The notes beneath the pieces are model-generated. The model saw only the letters and a program-made list of their open reading frames with translations, was not told where the DNA came from and did no database searches. 64,000 bases of DNA from Streptomyces sp. VRA16 Mangrove soil (GTDB lineage Bacteria; Actinomycetota; Actinomycetes; Streptomycetales; Streptomycetaceae): positions 434,001-498,000 of the forward strand of contig NZ_JAFVLN010000004.1 of the NCBI RefSeq assembly GCF_017377775.1, read 5' to 3'. Positions 63,751 to 64,000 of this stretch are shown here, one piece after another. Made by a program: the position numbers and the translations under genes. Numbering within the stretch: the stretch's first letter is position 1; each line of letters opens with the position of its first letter.

Positions 63751-64000
63751 TCAGCTCTTGCCGCGCCGCGCGGTGGCCGACGTCTCCGGCAGGTGGCGGG
63801 AGGCCCAGCCGGCCAGCTCACCGAGGATGGGCATCAGTGCCGTCCCGTCGGGCGTGAGGCGGTAGCGGACCGTGACCGGCGGACCGGGCTCCACCTCACG
63901 CACGGTGAGGCCCGCACCCGACAGTTCGGACAGGCGCTCCGAGAGGACCGAGTCGCTGATGCCGTCCACCGCACGCCGCAACTCGGCGTAGCCCAGGGGT
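63751..64000 (-). CDS. HxlR-family regulator (5' truncated by window edge)
   Basis: The last ~82 residues of an HxlR winged-helix protein: PLGYAELRRAVDGISDSVLSERLSELSGAGLTVREV, TVRYRLTPDGTALMPILGELAGWA. The N-terminal Cys motif lies beyond the window. It is convergent with the FAD oxidoreductase gene. Confidence 0.85.
   Translation of the reverse strand, partial: PLGYAELRRAVDGISDSVLSERLSELSGAGLTVREVEPGPPVTVRYRLTPDGTALMPILGELAGWASRHLPETSATARRGKS

Overview
The window looks like a stretch of accessory chromosome from a Streptomyces or close relative. The reasons are uniformly high G+C, many GTG and TTG starts, and family content (SsgA-like protein, DUF2630, LAL-type LuxR regulators, ANTAR, STAS, HxlR, ABBA prenyltransferase, CASTOR/POLLUX remnant). 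No tRNA, rRNA or CRISPR array was seen. Intact operons alternate with an unusually large number of broken genes: at least a dozen relics, one apparently complete IS3-family element (10357-11587) and fragments of two other elements.

Layout. 1-5434: end of an ABC-F protein, a holin-like protein, a GDSL hydrolase, an IS3 tail relic, a Nudix hydrolase, a divergent NmrA/HxlR pair and a STAS/TetR relic. 6322-10090: ANTAR protein, then a monooxygenase-FtsX-ATPase-TetR operon behind a likely TetR operator pair. 10091-17680: broken DUF488, IS3 element, SDR, isochorismatase relic with a hexanucleotide expansion, MBL-fold hydrolase, LuxR relic, alpha/beta hydrolase, IS5 and hydrolase relics. 18009-22394: ascorbate-type PTS (IIC and IIA-IIB) with a dead IclR gene upstream, then an ECF sigma factor. 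22580-28349: possible short RNA, ABBA prenyltransferase, DUF2630, large secreted S8 protease. 28491-34769: channel relic and a complete livGFHMK-type branched-chain amino acid/amide ABC operon. 34778-46590: ABM monooxygenase, secreted amidase, S8 protease relics in two orientations, SsgA-like protein, large LuxR, small secreted protein, VOC protein, and zeta-toxin, surface-protein and isochorismatase relics. 46598-64000: redox-rich block (P450, LtrA, ferritin-like protein, ketol-acid reductoisomerase, sugar-type MFS, DyP peroxidase, NmrA-like proteins, GNAT, SDR), a second ECF sigma factor, a second large LuxR, an FAD oxidoreductase and a partial HxlR regulator.

The main finding is a recurrent two-part sequence: (T/C/G)GTCACA, exactly 16 bases, then (G/T/C)GTC. 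It occurs twelve times, eleven of them in the right orientation upstream of a gene or operon. It closely matches the promoter motif I recall for ECF41 sigma factors (TGTCACA-N16-CGTC). The putative members are an SDR, the MBL hydrolase, the alpha/beta hydrolase, the liv operon, an ABM monooxygenase, a small secreted protein, the P450, LtrA, the ferritin-like protein, the NmrA-hypothetical-DyP-MFS operon and the FAD oxidoreductase. Two ECF sigma genes with SigJ/ECF41-like domains but short or absent C-terminal extensions lie in the window. Apparently unrelated neighbours may therefore form one locally clustered sigma regulon of oxidoreductases, hydrolases and transport.

All functions are inferred by reading the protein sequences. 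No database search was possible.
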